From: Chlamydomonas sphaeroides
Taxonomy: Eukaryota; Chlorophyta; Chlorophyceae; Chlamydomonadales; Chlamydomonadaceae
Direction of reading: 5' to 3'
NCBI GenBank assembly: GCA_001662425.1
Contig: BDDC01000310.1
Location: forward strand, 1 to 20,456
DNA length: 20,456 bases
The translations under genes were made by a program, and so were the position numbers. Of the stretch, positions 19,783 to 20,456 are shown one piece after another (position 1 is the stretch's first letter; each line of letters begins with the position of its first letter). The notes beneath the pieces are model-generated. The model searched no databases and had not been told where the DNA came from. It worked only from the letters and a program-made list of their open reading frames with translations.

Positions 19783-20456
19783 ATTTGTCGGACAGCACGG
19801 CGCAGCAGCTCTGCTGTTTGCGAGCGACCGCAGCAGAAACGGAATTCCAGCCGCACAGCTAGCAGCACATACAAGGGTCCAAGGCTTCGCGGCCGTGTCC
19901 GCTCACGGCCTTCCCTGGGCGTGTACCTGGCTATGGAAATTTCCATGGCCGCCGTCGCGCGCGGCAGCAGGGCACTCGGTCGTCGCGCCTCGACGGGGGG
20001 GCTCGACTGCAAACAAATGCGCCCAGCGACGCGAGCGCGCCTATGCTACCAAATGCTCTATCAGAAGTGCCATTGTGTCACATTGTGCATGGCGTCGCCA
20101 CAAGCGCTTGTATGCGGACTAGACGACAACTGTATGTACGGAGCTCGCACAGCGGCCTCATAGAAGAGCATGCAGGCTAAGGGTGGCCAGTTGCTCTTGA
20201 AGCGAGGCTGCTAGGAGTGCTGGAGCCTGCCGGAGTGCGCGGAGGCAGGGTCCACATACAAGTATGACCTACCGCCTCGACTGCTCGACGACGCGTTCCG
20301 AATGAAATATCGCGCCATTACCCCCAACACAGCAAGTATGTGAACAATAATGCCAGCATACGCGGGCGTACGCAGCAGTAGGAGAATCCGGCGGTGTGCC
20401 GAACATGTTATCGACTGCCGGCGTCAGCGGTGCAGCCCGCCCTCCCTCCTCCCTCC
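19783..20456. other. Region upstream of the minus-strand MYB promoter
   Basis: No gene is supported here. Frames are short, lack domain-like content and show no convincing splice pattern. The right edge is a CCCTCC-type pyrimidine-rich tract that could belong to an intron or leader of a gene outside the window. Confidence 0.5.

Overview
The window looks like nuclear DNA of a eukaryote, most probably a green alga (Chlorophyta). The coding DNA is very GC-rich. The genes are broken by many short GT-AG introns (mostly about 115-425 nt). The proteins carry long Ala, Gln, Pro and Gly runs, and a TGCC microsatellite lies against a splice acceptor. No prokaryotic gene layout, rRNA, tRNA or CRISPR was found. 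All gene models were built by hand from reading frames, splice sites, intron phase and protein-family motifs; no search was run.

Layout. (1) 1-5757, minus strand: a secreted subtilisin-family (S8) protease, 16 exons visible, running off the left edge. The signal peptide, long pro-region, catalytic Asp and His and the oxyanion-hole Asn are in the window; the catalytic Ser exon is not. One exon is only 10 nt. (2) 5758-8363: intergenic, with no convincing gene. (3) 8364-12813, plus strand: a single-repeat MYB/SANT-domain protein, 6 exons, about 1,099 residues, with a block of eleven 7-residue repeats. (4) 12814-14334: intergenic between two convergent genes, with a hairpin and an AGGC-rich microsatellite. 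(5) 14335-19527, minus strand: a second MYB/SANT-domain protein, 5 exons, about 1,200 residues, with a long Gln/Glu-rich coiled coil. (6) 19528-20456: its 5' leader, a TATA box, and sequence in which I see no gene.

The most notable result is that (3) and (5) appear to be diverged paralogues facing each other tail to tail. They share one MYB repeat, two introns at equivalent positions in the same phase, and a roughly 75-residue region after the MYB repeat that I cannot assign to a named family. Outside these parts they are unrelated low-complexity sequence: heptads and poly-Gln/His in one, a coiled coil in the other. They are probably nuclear DNA-binding regulators; their targets cannot be read from the sequence. 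No functional link between them and the protease is visible.
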